Origin: Alphaproteobacteria bacterium
GTDB taxonomy: Bacteria; Pseudomonadota; Alphaproteobacteria; CACIAM-22H2
Direction: 5' to 3'
Length of the DNA: 64,000 nucleotides
Assembly (NCBI GenBank): GCA_016793165.1
Contig: JAEULA010000114.1
Location: 62,001 to 126,000 of the forward strand
Below, piece by piece: positions 16,758-24,095 of this stretch. Both the position numbers and the translations under genes were made by a program. A model generated the notes under the pieces. That model was not told the origin of the DNA. It searched no databases and saw nothing but the letters and a program-made list of their open reading frames with translations. Positions within the stretch are counted from its first letter, which is position 1, and the number at the start of each line of letters is the position of its first letter.

Positions 16758-17183
16758 ATGGATCTCGACATCCGATTCGGACTGCAGGTGGGACAGGTGA
16801 GCCGGAAATGGCGCACCTGCCTCAATGCGCGTCTCAAGCACACGGGGCTCAGCGAGGCGCGCTGGATCGCGCTGCTGCGGCTGTCGCTGCTCGGGCCGAT
16901 CGCGCAGGGCGACCTTGCCGACCAGATCGGGATCCGCGGGCCGACCCTGGTGCGGCTGCTGGACGCGCTCGAGCGCCAGGGCCTGATCGAGCGCAAGAGC
17001 GGCGCGGGCGATCGCCGGGTGAAGCGGATCCACCTCACGCGCAAGGCGCAGCCCGTGCTGCGCAGGATCACCACGATCTCGGACCGGCTGCGGGCCGAGC
17101 TGATGGCCGGCATCCGGCCTGGCGACCTCGAGACCGCCTACCGCGTGCTGCGGACGATCGGCGACCGGCTGGAAGCCAAGTGA
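16758..17183 (+). CDS. MarR-family transcriptional regulator
   Basis: 141 residues from ATG 16758 (GGCGGCGGG upstream). The winged helix-turn-helix is seen at about 35-95: GDLADQIGIRGPTLVRLLDA as helix 3-4, LERQGLIERK, and the wing GDRRVKRIHLT. The helices at both ends form the dimer interface. It is the first gene of an operon with EmrA-like and EmrB-like efflux proteins (start of emrA two bases after its stop), so it most likely represses the pump until a phenolic or toxic ligand releases it from the palindrome upstream. Confidence 0.9.
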   Translation: MDLDIRFGLQVGQVSRKWRTCLNARLKHTGLSEARWIALLRLSLLGPIAQGDLADQIGIRGPTLVRLLDALERQGLIERKSGAGDRRVKRIHLTRKAQPVLRRITTISDRLRAELMAGIRPGDLETAYRVLRTIGDRLEAK

Positions 17184-17184
17184 C

Positions 17185-18357
17185 GTGACCGTGACGACCG
17201 CCGATCGACCGAAGACCGGCCCGGCGACGGGTCAGCCGCCGGCCCCGCCGACGCGAAGCCCGGCTCCCCCGTCGCGCGGCCGCTTGCGCCCGTTCCACCT
17301 CGTCGTCGCGGTCCTGGTGGTTGCGGTGGCGCTGGCCATTGCGGGCAAGTGGCTGATGGCCCGCTGGACCCATGTGTACATCGACGACGCCCGTATCGGC
17401 GGCGACCTGATCACGGTGAGCAGCGAGGTGAACGGCCGCATCGCGAGCGTCGCGGTGATCGCCGGCGACATCGTCGAGCAGGGCGCGCCGCTGGTCCGCA
17501 TCGAGCGCGCGCAGGCCGGGCTGGACGTGCAGGTCCTCGAGGCCCAGGCCGCCGTCCTGCGCGCGCAGCGCGGACAGCTGGCGGCGCAGCAGGACATGAT
17601 CCGCGCCCAGGTCGTCAGCCGCCTCGAGGCCGCGGGCGCGCAGATGACCGCGGCCGCGGCGGCGCACGAGGCGAGCAAGGCCTCGTTGGAGAAGGCGCGC
17701 AGCCAGTTCGCGCGGATCAGCGCCCTGGCGGGCCGCGACGTGATGTCGAGGCAGAGCTTCGAGGACGCGCAGGCGTCCCTGCGCCTCGCGCGCCAGCAGG
17801 AGCTGGCGACCGCTGCGGGCATCGAGCTCGCGCGCGCGAATCGTGCGGTGGTCCAGGCGGACGAGGCGCAGATCGCCGTGCTCGGCCACCAGATCGCGGG
17901 TCTCGACGCGCAGCTCGCCGGCGTCGCCGCCCAGCTCGACCAGAAGCGCATCGATCTCGCCAAGCGCGACATCGATGCCGCCGTGCCCGGCGTCGTCGAT
18001 GCGACCTTCGTCGATCCCGGCGAGTACGTGTCGCCGGGCACGCGCCTCCTCATCTACCACGACCCGCGCAGCGTCTGGGTCGACGCCAACGTCAAGGAGA
18101 CCGATTTCCGCCGGCTGCGGATCGGTGCGCGCGCCACGGTCAGCGTCGACGCCTATCCCGATCTCAAGCTCGAGGGGCGGATCGTGCGGCTCGGCCACGC
18201 GGCGACCAGCCAGTTCGCGCTGCTGCCGAGCCCGAACCCGAGCGGCAATTTCACGAAGGTGACGCAGCGGCTTCCGGTGCGCATTGCGGTCGAGCAGAAA
18301 GACCGGTTGCTGCGGCCGGGCATGATGGTCGAGGTCAGCGTCGATGTCGTCGATTGA
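17185..18357 (+). CDS. emrA: EmrA/HlyD-type membrane fusion protein
   Basis: Periplasmic adaptor of a tripartite drug efflux pump, 390 residues from a GTG two bases after the marR stop. A single N-terminal membrane anchor (HLVVAVLVVAVALAIAG, about 33-50) follows a proline-rich cytoplasmic tail. Then come a biotinyl-lipoyl half motif (TVSSEVNGRIASVAVIAGD), a long Ala/Gln/Arg-rich coiled-coil hairpin (about 110-260), and the beta-barrel part VSPGTRLLIYHDPRSVWVDA with VKETDFRRLRIG. It bridges the inner-membrane EmrB to an outer-membrane TolC-like channel not present here. Its end overlaps emrB by 14 bases. Confidence 0.92.
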   Translation: MTVTTADRPKTGPATGQPPAPPTRSPAPPSRGRLRPFHLVVAVLVVAVALAIAGKWLMARWTHVYIDDARIGGDLITVSSEVNGRIASVAVIAGDIVEQGAPLVRIERAQAGLDVQVLEAQAAVLRAQRGQLAAQQDMIRAQVVSRLEAAGAQMTAAAAAHEASKASLEKARSQFARISALAGRDVMSRQSFEDAQASLRLARQQELATAAGIELARANRAVVQADEAQIAVLGHQIAGLDAQLAGVAAQLDQKRIDLAKRDIDAAVPGVVDATFVDPGEYVSPGTRLLIYHDPRSVWVDANVKETDFRRLRIGARATVSVDAYPDLKLEGRIVRLGHAATSQFALLPSPNPSGNFTKVTQRLPVRIAVEQKDRLLRPGMMVEVSVDVVD

Positions 18358-19912
18358 GACGCTGTTCGACCGCTACGGGCCCGCCTATCGCTGGCTCGCG
18401 ACGGTCACGGCGATGATCTCGGCGATCGCCGTCGTGCTGTCGACGACCATCGTGAACGTCGCGATCCCCGGCATCATGGGCGCCTTCGGCATCGGCCAGA
18501 TCGATGCGCAATGGATCTCCACCGGGTTCCTTGCAGCAATGACCGCGACGATGCTGCTTGCCGATTGGGCCGACCGCGCCTTCGGTCTGCGCGCCAGCAT
18601 GATCGCCGCGCTGGCGACGTTCGCGGCGGGCTCGGTGCTTGGCGCCCTTGCGCCCAACGAGACCGTGCTCACGCTCGCGCGAATCGTCCAGGGCGCGGCC
18701 ACGGGCGTCGTGCAGCCGCTGGCGATGATCCTGATGTTCCGCGTCTTCCCGCCGAACCGCCGCGGATCGGCAATGGGAATCTTCGGCGTCGGTGTCGTGA
18801 TCGCCCCGGCTCTGGGCCCTTGGATCGGCGGCGTCCTGATCGACGCGTTCAACTGGCGCTACGTCTTCGTCCTCGGCGTGCCCTTCGCGGCGCTTGCCAT
18901 CCTGCTCGCCAATTTCCTGCTGCCGGGACGCGAGCAGCGCGGCCCGCGACCGGGATTCGACTGGCCGGGCCTGGTGCTGCTCTGCGGCTTCCTCGGCCTG
19001 GTGCTGAGCGCGCTGTCGAACGGGCAGCGCCACGGCTGGTCCTCGGATCCGATTCTGCTGCAGTTCGCGCTGTCGGGGCTCGCCTTCGCGGGATTCGTCG
19101 GCTGGGAGCTGGTCACGCCGAAGCCGATCCTCGACATGCGCCTCTTCTCCATCCTTCCCTTCGCGGCGGCGAGCGTGGTCAGCTTCGTTCTCGGCGCCGG
19201 GCTGTTCGGTTCTCTCTACCTGCTCCCGCTCTTCGTGCAGACGATCCAGGGGCTGACGCCGACCCAGGCCGGCCTGCTGCTGATGCCCGCGGGATTCGTC
19301 CTGGTCTTCATCTTCCCGATCGGCGGCCGTCTCTCCGACCGCGTGCCGCCCGGCATCCCGATCGCGATCGGCCTGACGACCTTCGCGCTCGCAACGCTGC
19401 CGACCTATTGGATCGACGTCGACACGGGATTCGAGATGCTCGCCCTGTGGACCGCCGTGTCGCGCGTCGGGATGGGGCTGATATTCCCGTCGCTGACGAC
19501 GGGATCCCTGCGGGTGCTGTCGCGCGAGCTTCTCGCCCAGGGCTCGGGCGCGATCAATTTTGTCCGCCAGCTCGGCGGCGCCTTCGGTGTCAACCTGCTC
19601 GCGATCCTGCTCGAACGCCGCACGATGATGCATGCCGACGCCTTCACCGCGTCGCAGACGGCGGGCAACGCGGCGACGACGCATTTCCTCGACCGGGTCG
19701 TCGAACTCGTCCGCGCGGCCGGTCTGCCGGAATTCCAGCAGATGCCCGCAGCACTCGGCTATCTCGGGCAGGTCGTCGCGATCCAGGCCAACACGCTCGC
19801 GTTCCGCGACGGGTTCCTGATCGTCACGGCGATCTTCATCGCGGCGCTCGCCCCGACCTGGGTGCTCTATCGCGCCACGCGCGACGGACCCGGCGCGCCC
19901 GCGGCTCGCTGA
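18344..19912 (+). CDS. emrB: DHA2-family (EmrB/QacA) multidrug efflux MFS transporter
   Basis: 522-residue drug:proton antiporter of the 14-helix DHA2 branch. Visible signatures: motif D1-like STTIVNVAIPGIMGAFG in helix 1, the QWISTGFLAA stretch in helix 2, motif A region LADWADRAFGLR, and motif C GVVIAPALGPWIGG in helix 5. Start at ATG 18344 inside the end of emrA. Works with EmrA and an outer-membrane channel to expel hydrophobic compounds across both membranes. A small GC-rich hairpin at 19921-19942 follows the stop but has no T-run. Confidence 0.93.
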   Translation: MSSIETLFDRYGPAYRWLATVTAMISAIAVVLSTTIVNVAIPGIMGAFGIGQIDAQWISTGFLAAMTATMLLADWADRAFGLRASMIAALATFAAGSVLGALAPNETVLTLARIVQGAATGVVQPLAMILMFRVFPPNRRGSAMGIFGVGVVIAPALGPWIGGVLIDAFNWRYVFVLGVPFAALAILLANFLLPGREQRGPRPGFDWPGLVLLCGFLGLVLSALSNGQRHGWSSDPILLQFALSGLAFAGFVGWELVTPKPILDMRLFSILPFAAASVVSFVLGAGLFGSLYLLPLFVQTIQGLTPTQAGLLLMPAGFVLVFIFPIGGRLSDRVPPGIPIAIGLTTFALATLPTYWIDVDTGFEMLALWTAVSRVGMGLIFPSLTTGSLRVLSRELLAQGSGAINFVRQLGGAFGVNLLAILLERRTMMHADAFTASQTAGNAATTHFLDRVVELVRAAGLPEFQQMPAALGYLGQVVAIQANTLAFRDGFLIVTAIFIAALAPTWVLYRATRDGPGAPAAR

Positions 19913-20023
19913 TCCCGAGGTCCGCCGGATCCTGCCGGCGGAGAGAAGGCGACGCGGGCCTGCGTACGCGATCGGCGCCCGCGAGGCGCGCCTCGGCGAA
20001 GCCCCCGCGGCGCGATCGTGAAT

Positions 20024-20554
20024 TCAGCGCGCGGCGGTGAACTCCTTGAGCAGTGCCGCGTCGAACTCGAGCTCGACCTTCGGGCCGCCGCTGCCGCCGT
20101 CGTCGAAGCTGAGCTTGCCGGCCAGATGCCCTGCTTCGTCTCGGGTGGCCGCGAAGACGCTCGGCCGCGCCGTTCCGGAATGCTGGATGGTCTGCCGGTT
20201 GCGCACGAGCCAGTAGTTGAGCCGCGGTCCGGCATCGAAGTCGATCGTCATGCCGTCGCCCAGGTCGCGGTCGGCGCAGCTCATCGTCGTGCATGCCCGG
20301 ATCTTCGCCTCGAGATCGGTGGTCGAGAGGATCAGCTTGCGGACGATGAGCTTGGGGTCGACGGCATCCGGCCCTTTGACCAGATAGGCATAGCGCACCG
20401 GGACCGCGGCGCCGCGATGCGCGAGCGACCCCTTCGCCTCGCCGGCGTCGGCCGGCAATGCCGCCGCCGCGAGCCCTGCGATGGCGAGCGCCAACGTCGG
20501 GCTCGCGACCGCGCGTCGGCAAGCCCGGAAGGATGATCGGTCGTCGGTGCGCAT
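20024..20554 (-). CDS. Secreted protein of unknown function
   Basis: 176 residues with a clear signal peptide (SPTLALAIAGLAAAALPADA, cleavage likely after ADA-G near residue 38). The mature part is mostly beta-strand in look, with VRYAYLVKGPDAVDPK, LSTTDLEAKIRAC, TMSCADRDLGDGMTIDFDAG and the ending KLSFDDGGSGGPKVELEFDA. Two cysteines (in RACTTMSC) could form a disulfide in the periplasm. I have seen this pattern of strings only in uncharacterised proteins and assign no function. It is the downstream neighbour of a monooxygenase-like gene on the same strand. Confidence 0.8.
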   Translation of the reverse strand: MRTDDRSSFRACRRAVASPTLALAIAGLAAAALPADAGEAKGSLAHRGAAVPVRYAYLVKGPDAVDPKLIVRKLILSTTDLEAKIRACTTMSCADRDLGDGMTIDFDAGPRLNYWLVRNRQTIQHSGTARPSVFAATRDEAGHLAGKLSFDDGGSGGPKVELEFDAALLKEFTAAR

Positions 20555-20637
20555 GGCATCACTCCCTCGCTCGAATTCCCGAGACGCGACGCGCCCCGGT
20601 CAGCAGCCGCGCGCCCCGGGGACGGGGCCGCGCGTGC

Positions 20638-20976
20638 CTACTCGTCGGTACTGTCGACGATGGTGAGGATCTCGACGCGTTCCGGCAACTCCATCAGGAA
20701 CTCGGCGTCGCGGGCCAGATGATGGGCGGCAAGCGGGTCGCCGCCGCGTCCGCCGGTCATCGCCTCGAGCGACGGCCAGTACGAGATCGTCATGAACGCG
20801 CTGGTGTCGCCGCGATCGTCCCGCAGCATCCGGACGCCGATCGCGCCCCGCTCGACCAGCGGCCGCGTCCCCTGCGCGAGCCAGTAGGCCTGGTAGGCGT
20901 CGGCAACCTCGCGCCGCGTTCGTCCCCTCCAGATGCGGACGAATTTCGCCTTCGGTCGGTTTGCGGCGGTCGACAT
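20638..20976 (-). CDS. Small dimeric alpha/beta-barrel (antibiotic biosynthesis monooxygenase-like) protein
   Basis: 112 residues from ATG 20976, the start that keeps the KAKFVRIWRG strand and drops an Arg-rich extension. The pattern of strands (FVRIWRG, GVRMLRD, TSAFMTISYWPS, VEILTIVD) and the YWPSLEAMT helix entry match the ferredoxin-like ABM fold, including the F-M-T-I-S-Y-W string seen in many stand-alone family members. Such proteins may be oxygenases or simply ligand-binding or stress proteins; no catalytic residue can be named. 83 bases upstream of the secreted protein gene. Confidence 0.72.
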   Translation of the reverse strand: MSTAANRPKAKFVRIWRGRTRREVADAYQAYWLAQGTRPLVERGAIGVRMLRDDRGDTSAFMTISYWPSLEAMTGGRGGDPLAAHHLARDAEFLMELPERVEILTIVDSTDE

Positions 20977-21289
20977 CGCTGGTGCCCTCCCGGCATGTCC
21001 CGCATCGGAGGATAGGACGTTCTCGTCGACATTTTCGCGGGTGAGGCCGCTGTTGCGACGAATCCAGCGGCGCTCGCGACCCGGCGCCCGCCAACATTCC
21101 CGCAGTTCGACCGGCATCGGGTTCACACTTTCCGCGCGGCTGATCGCTCTCGCCGACCATGTGATCGACTAGGCCATTTCGTAGCGGCGGCATCGCGCTC
21201 GCGAACGACGCGGAGGACACGACGCCGATCCATAGCGACCGGCTTCGGCGGCGCGGCGCGCTGCGGCCCGGGCGACGGATGGGCGGCGC
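20977..21289. other. Gene-free stretch (promoter of the ABM-like gene; end of tautomerase gene)
   Basis: About 310 bases with no reading frame I would accept on either strand. It should hold the promoter of the minus-strand ABM-like gene and the terminator of the minus-strand tautomerase gene. No tRNA or strong hairpin with a T-run was seen. Confidence 0.5.
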
Positions 21290-21502
21290 TCAGCTCTTGG
21301 GTGGCGATGCGGCCGGCGGCGCGTCCGATGCGAGCCGGCCGGCCGTGGCCCAGTCGCTCTTGTCGACCTCGACGAAGACGACCTGCACGCCCTGCGGCGT
21401 GCTCCCGCAGATCGACACGAAACTGTCGGTCACCGCCTTCGCGAACGCGCGCTTCTGCTCGACGCTGCGGCCCGGGAACATCTCGACTCGAATGATCGGC
21501 AT
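21290..21502 (-). CDS. 4-oxalocrotonate tautomerase-family protein
   Basis: 70 residues starting MPIIRVEMFPGRS. The initiator Met should be removed to expose Pro1, the catalytic base of this superfamily, and an Arg follows at position 11 of the mature chain (FPGRS) as in 4-OT. QVVFVEVDKSDWATAG is the conserved second strand with the tautomerase-type V-D-K-x-x-W-A-x-A-G ending. The frame is open far upstream but the Pro1 requirement fixes the start. It catalyses keto-enol shifts in aromatic meta-cleavage or related pathways; no such pathway genes are beside it. The last 15 residues are a low-complexity Ala/Pro tail. Confidence 0.85.
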   Translation of the reverse strand: MPIIRVEMFPGRSVEQKRAFAKAVTDSFVSICGSTPQGVQVVFVEVDKSDWATAGRLASDAPPAASPPKS

Positions 21503-21911
21503 GGGGTTCTCCTCAGATGTCGCGGGATTTTCGCAGGGCGACATGACTGGTTGTAGGAGGCGTCTGCCGGAAATGCCAGACGGTGCGCACGACCACGCCG
21601 CGGCGTCCGGTCCGCTTCCTTCGAGGCGCCGCGAACCCGGCGCGTTGCTCGTTCGCGCGCCTCGTCGATCGCGGACTTCGTCGATCGGAAATCGTCGCCG
21701 GAGCGGAACTCGACAATCCGAAGAGGGCATCGCTCGCCATCGCCGCCGTCGTCATCTCGCGGGTCGCGTCGCCGTCTCGAGCGGGGGATCGGCATGCGAG
21801 GGCATGCAGGCTCGGGGCAGGATTCCGCCCGCCACGAGAGCCGCCGACCTGCACCGCCGCCGTGACATCAGCGGCCGCGTCGGGCAGTTTGAACGCAGGG
21901 AGGGTTCGGCC
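21503..21911. other. Gene-free stretch between tautomerase and mttB-like genes
   Basis: About 410 bases between divergent genes. Short frames exist on both strands but none has a family signature. A small inverted repeat (CGTCTG at 21561-21566 with CAGACG at 21577-21582) lies near the tautomerase start and could be an operator. The 3' end carries AGGGAGGG, the ribosome site of the methyltransferase gene. Confidence 0.5.
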
Positions 21912-23480
21912 ATGACAGGAACCGCGGGTCCGGTGGAGGCGCGCGCCTCCGGCCGCGTCAGAGGCGGGCGCCGGGCGCGGCAGGCGCTGCGAGGCGAAGC
22001 GACAGGCGCGCCGGCCGTCATTCCGGGCGTCAAGCGGGCCATTCCGACCTACGACCTGCTGGGCGAGGAAGGCCTCGTCCGGATCGAGGCGGCGATCGAC
22101 ACGCTGCTGCAGGAGATCGGGCTCGAATTCCGCGGCGATCCGCGAAGTCTCGAGCTCTGGCGCGACGCGGGCGCCGATGTCGACCGCGAACGCGTGCGCT
22201 TTCCGAAGGGAATGGTGCGCGAGATCATCCGGCGTTCGGCCCCGAGGAGCTTTGTCCATCACGCGCGCAATCCGGCGCGGTCGGTGACGATCGGCGGCAA
22301 CGATGTCGTCTTCTCGCCCGCCTACGGGTCGCCGTTCGTCCACGACATCGACGAAGGACGTCGCTACGGCTCGCTCGAGCACTTCCGGAACTTCGTGAAG
22401 CTCGCCTATGCCTCGCGGTGGATGCACCACTCGGGCGGCACGGTCTGCGAGCCGGTCGACCTGCCGGTGAACAAGCGCCATCTCGACATGGTCTATGCCC
22501 ATATCCGCTATTCCGACAAAGCCTTCATGGGCTCGGTGACGGCCGAGGAGCGGGCCGAGGAAACGATCGAGATGGCGCGGCTGGTCTTCGGAGCCGACTT
22601 CGTCGATCGCAATTGCGTCATCATGGGCAACATCAACGTCAACTCGCCGCTGGTCTACGACGCCGCAATGAGCAAGGCGCTGCGCGCCTATGCCCGCGCC
22701 AACCAGTGCACGGTCGTCGTGCCGTTCATCCTCGGCGGCGCGATGGGGCCCGTGACGACGGCGGGCGCCATCGCGCAGTCGATGGCGGAAGCCATGGTCG
22801 GCGTCGCGCTGTGCCAGCTCGAGCGGCCCGGCGCGCCGGCGATCCTCGGCAACTTCCTCAGCTCCACCGCGCTGCGCTCCGGGGCGCCGACCTTCGGGAC
22901 GCCGGAGCCCGCGCTCGGCTCGCTCGTGGTCGGCCAGCTTGCGCGCCGGGTCGGGGTGCCGCTGCGCTGCTCGGGCGCCTTCACGACCTCGAAGATCCCC
23001 GACGGCCAGGCGATGCTCGAGAGCGCGGTCTCGATGCAGGCCGCCATCCACTGCGGCGCGAATTTCATCCTGCACGCGGCCGGCTGGCTGGAGGGCGGTC
23101 TCGCCATGGGCTACGAGAAGTTCATTCTGGATGCCGATTTCTGCGGCGCGCTGCACACCTATCTCGCCGGCATTCCGCTCGACGACGAGCAGCTGGCGCT
23201 CGATGCGTTCCGCGAGGTCGGACCGGGCAAGCACTTCTTCGGCTGCGCGCACACGATGCGCAACTACGCGACCGCGTTCTGGGAATCGGGGATCGCCGAC
23301 AACAATTCCTTCGAGCAGTGGCGCGATGGAGGCAGCAAGGACGCCATGCGGCGAGCCAACGAGAGATGGCGTGCGATGCTTGCCGCCTACGAGGCGCCGC
23401 CGCTCGACCCCGGCATAGACGATGCGCTCCGGTCGTTCATGGCGAAGACCAAGGAGTCTCGCCCCGACATGTGGCACTGA
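21912..23480 (+). CDS. Trimethylamine methyltransferase-family (MttB-like) corrinoid methyltransferase, non-pyrrolysine type
   Basis: 522 residues from ATG 21912. MttB family signatures run through the protein: EEIGLEF-like QEIGLEFRGDP, the RRSAPRSFVHHARNP region, GGTVCEPVDLP, MGNINVNSPL, a GGAMGPVTTAG glycine string, PAILGNFLSS, and the C-terminal HFFGCAHTMRNYATAFWES. There is no in-frame UAG, so it lacks pyrrolysine and belongs with the MtgB-like branch, which in characterised members moves a methyl group from glycine betaine or another quaternary amine to a corrinoid protein. No corrinoid protein or corrinoid-tetrahydrofolate methyltransferase gene lies nearby. The GcvT-fused dehydrogenase 3 kb downstream would fit further demethylation of such an amine. 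Confidence 0.88.
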   Translation: MTGTAGPVEARASGRVRGGRRARQALRGEATGAPAVIPGVKRAIPTYDLLGEEGLVRIEAAIDTLLQEIGLEFRGDPRSLELWRDAGADVDRERVRFPKGMVREIIRRSAPRSFVHHARNPARSVTIGGNDVVFSPAYGSPFVHDIDEGRRYGSLEHFRNFVKLAYASRWMHHSGGTVCEPVDLPVNKRHLDMVYAHIRYSDKAFMGSVTAEERAEETIEMARLVFGADFVDRNCVIMGNINVNSPLVYDAAMSKALRAYARANQCTVVVPFILGGAMGPVTTAGAIAQSMAEAMVGVALCQLERPGAPAILGNFLSSTALRSGAPTFGTPEPALGSLVVGQLARRVGVPLRCSGAFTTSKIPDGQAMLESAVSMQAAIHCGANFILHAAGWLEGGLAMGYEKFILDADFCGALHTYLAGIPLDDEQLALDAFREVGPGKHFFGCAHTMRNYATAFWESGIADNNSFEQWRDGGSKDAMRRANERWRAMLAAYEAPPLDPGIDDALRSFMAKTKESRPDMWH

Positions 23481-24095
23481 GGCGGCAGGCGCTGCCGGGT
23501 GGGCGACGAGGCCGACGTCGCTCACGGGTGTCCCCATGGACACGGCGCATGCGCACCGCGGAGTCCGGAGGTCGGATCCGCGCAATCGCGGCATGTGCAG
23601 GGTTCGAACGCGTCCCTCGCCGGTCATCAGGTGACCCCTCGACACGCCGCGACCTCGGTCGTGAAAGGAGTCTCGCGCGCGCATCGGCCGCGCTTGCGGC
23701 CACGATCGTGGTCCCGGGCCGGATGTCGTTGTTCGCGCCCGGAGGCGGGTCGTCAGCCAATCGGGATGCCGGGCGACCCGCCGGCGTCAGCCGTCGTTTC
23801 GGCCGCTTCCATCCGACGAACTGGCCGCATCGCGGCAGGCGTCGCGCATGGCCCGGCCACGCGCCTGCTTCGCGCCGCCGGACAGGCTGTACGCCGCCCA
23901 CGGCTCATCGAATCCGGTGCTTCATTCTTGTCACACGTCACGTTTCTCACGGCATGTCCTTGATGGGTCTCACTTCGTGCGCAAACCATCAACCAAGACG
24001 ACCGGTGTGCGACATGAAGTACCCGTTAATCGCTCCTAGACGGAGTTTCGGTAACGCTTGGAGCCACACGTTGCCGCCACAGACAAGGAATCGAG
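23481..24095. other. Longest gene-free stretch, upstream of the RTX protein gene
   Basis: 615 bases with no credible gene. The first 400 bases are GC-rich and featureless; the last 170 (from about 23930) become clearly more AT-rich (TTCTTGTCACACGTCACG, then CCGTTAATCG), as expected of a promoter and untranslated leader for the beta-helix/RTX gene. A GGTTCGAA string near 23599 recalls a tRNA T-loop, but the flanks do not pair. No terminator with a T-run was seen after the methyltransferase gene. Confidence 0.5.

Noticed and set aside
19921..19942. 8-base-pair hairpin after emrB as a terminator
   Set aside because: No T-run follows; kept only as a comment in the emrB entry.
21583..21915. 110-codon plus-strand frame before the mttB-like gene
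   Set aside because: Arg/Ala/Ser-rich with no motif; runs into the ribosome site and start of the real gene.
21912..23480. Possible pyrrolysine codon in the MttB-like gene
   Set aside because: The frame is open over 522 codons with no in-frame TAG, and its length fits the non-pyrrolysine branch.
23590..23620. tRNA T-loop-like GGTTCGAA string
   Set aside because: Neighbouring bases do not form a T-stem, and no acceptor or anticodon arm can be drawn around it.
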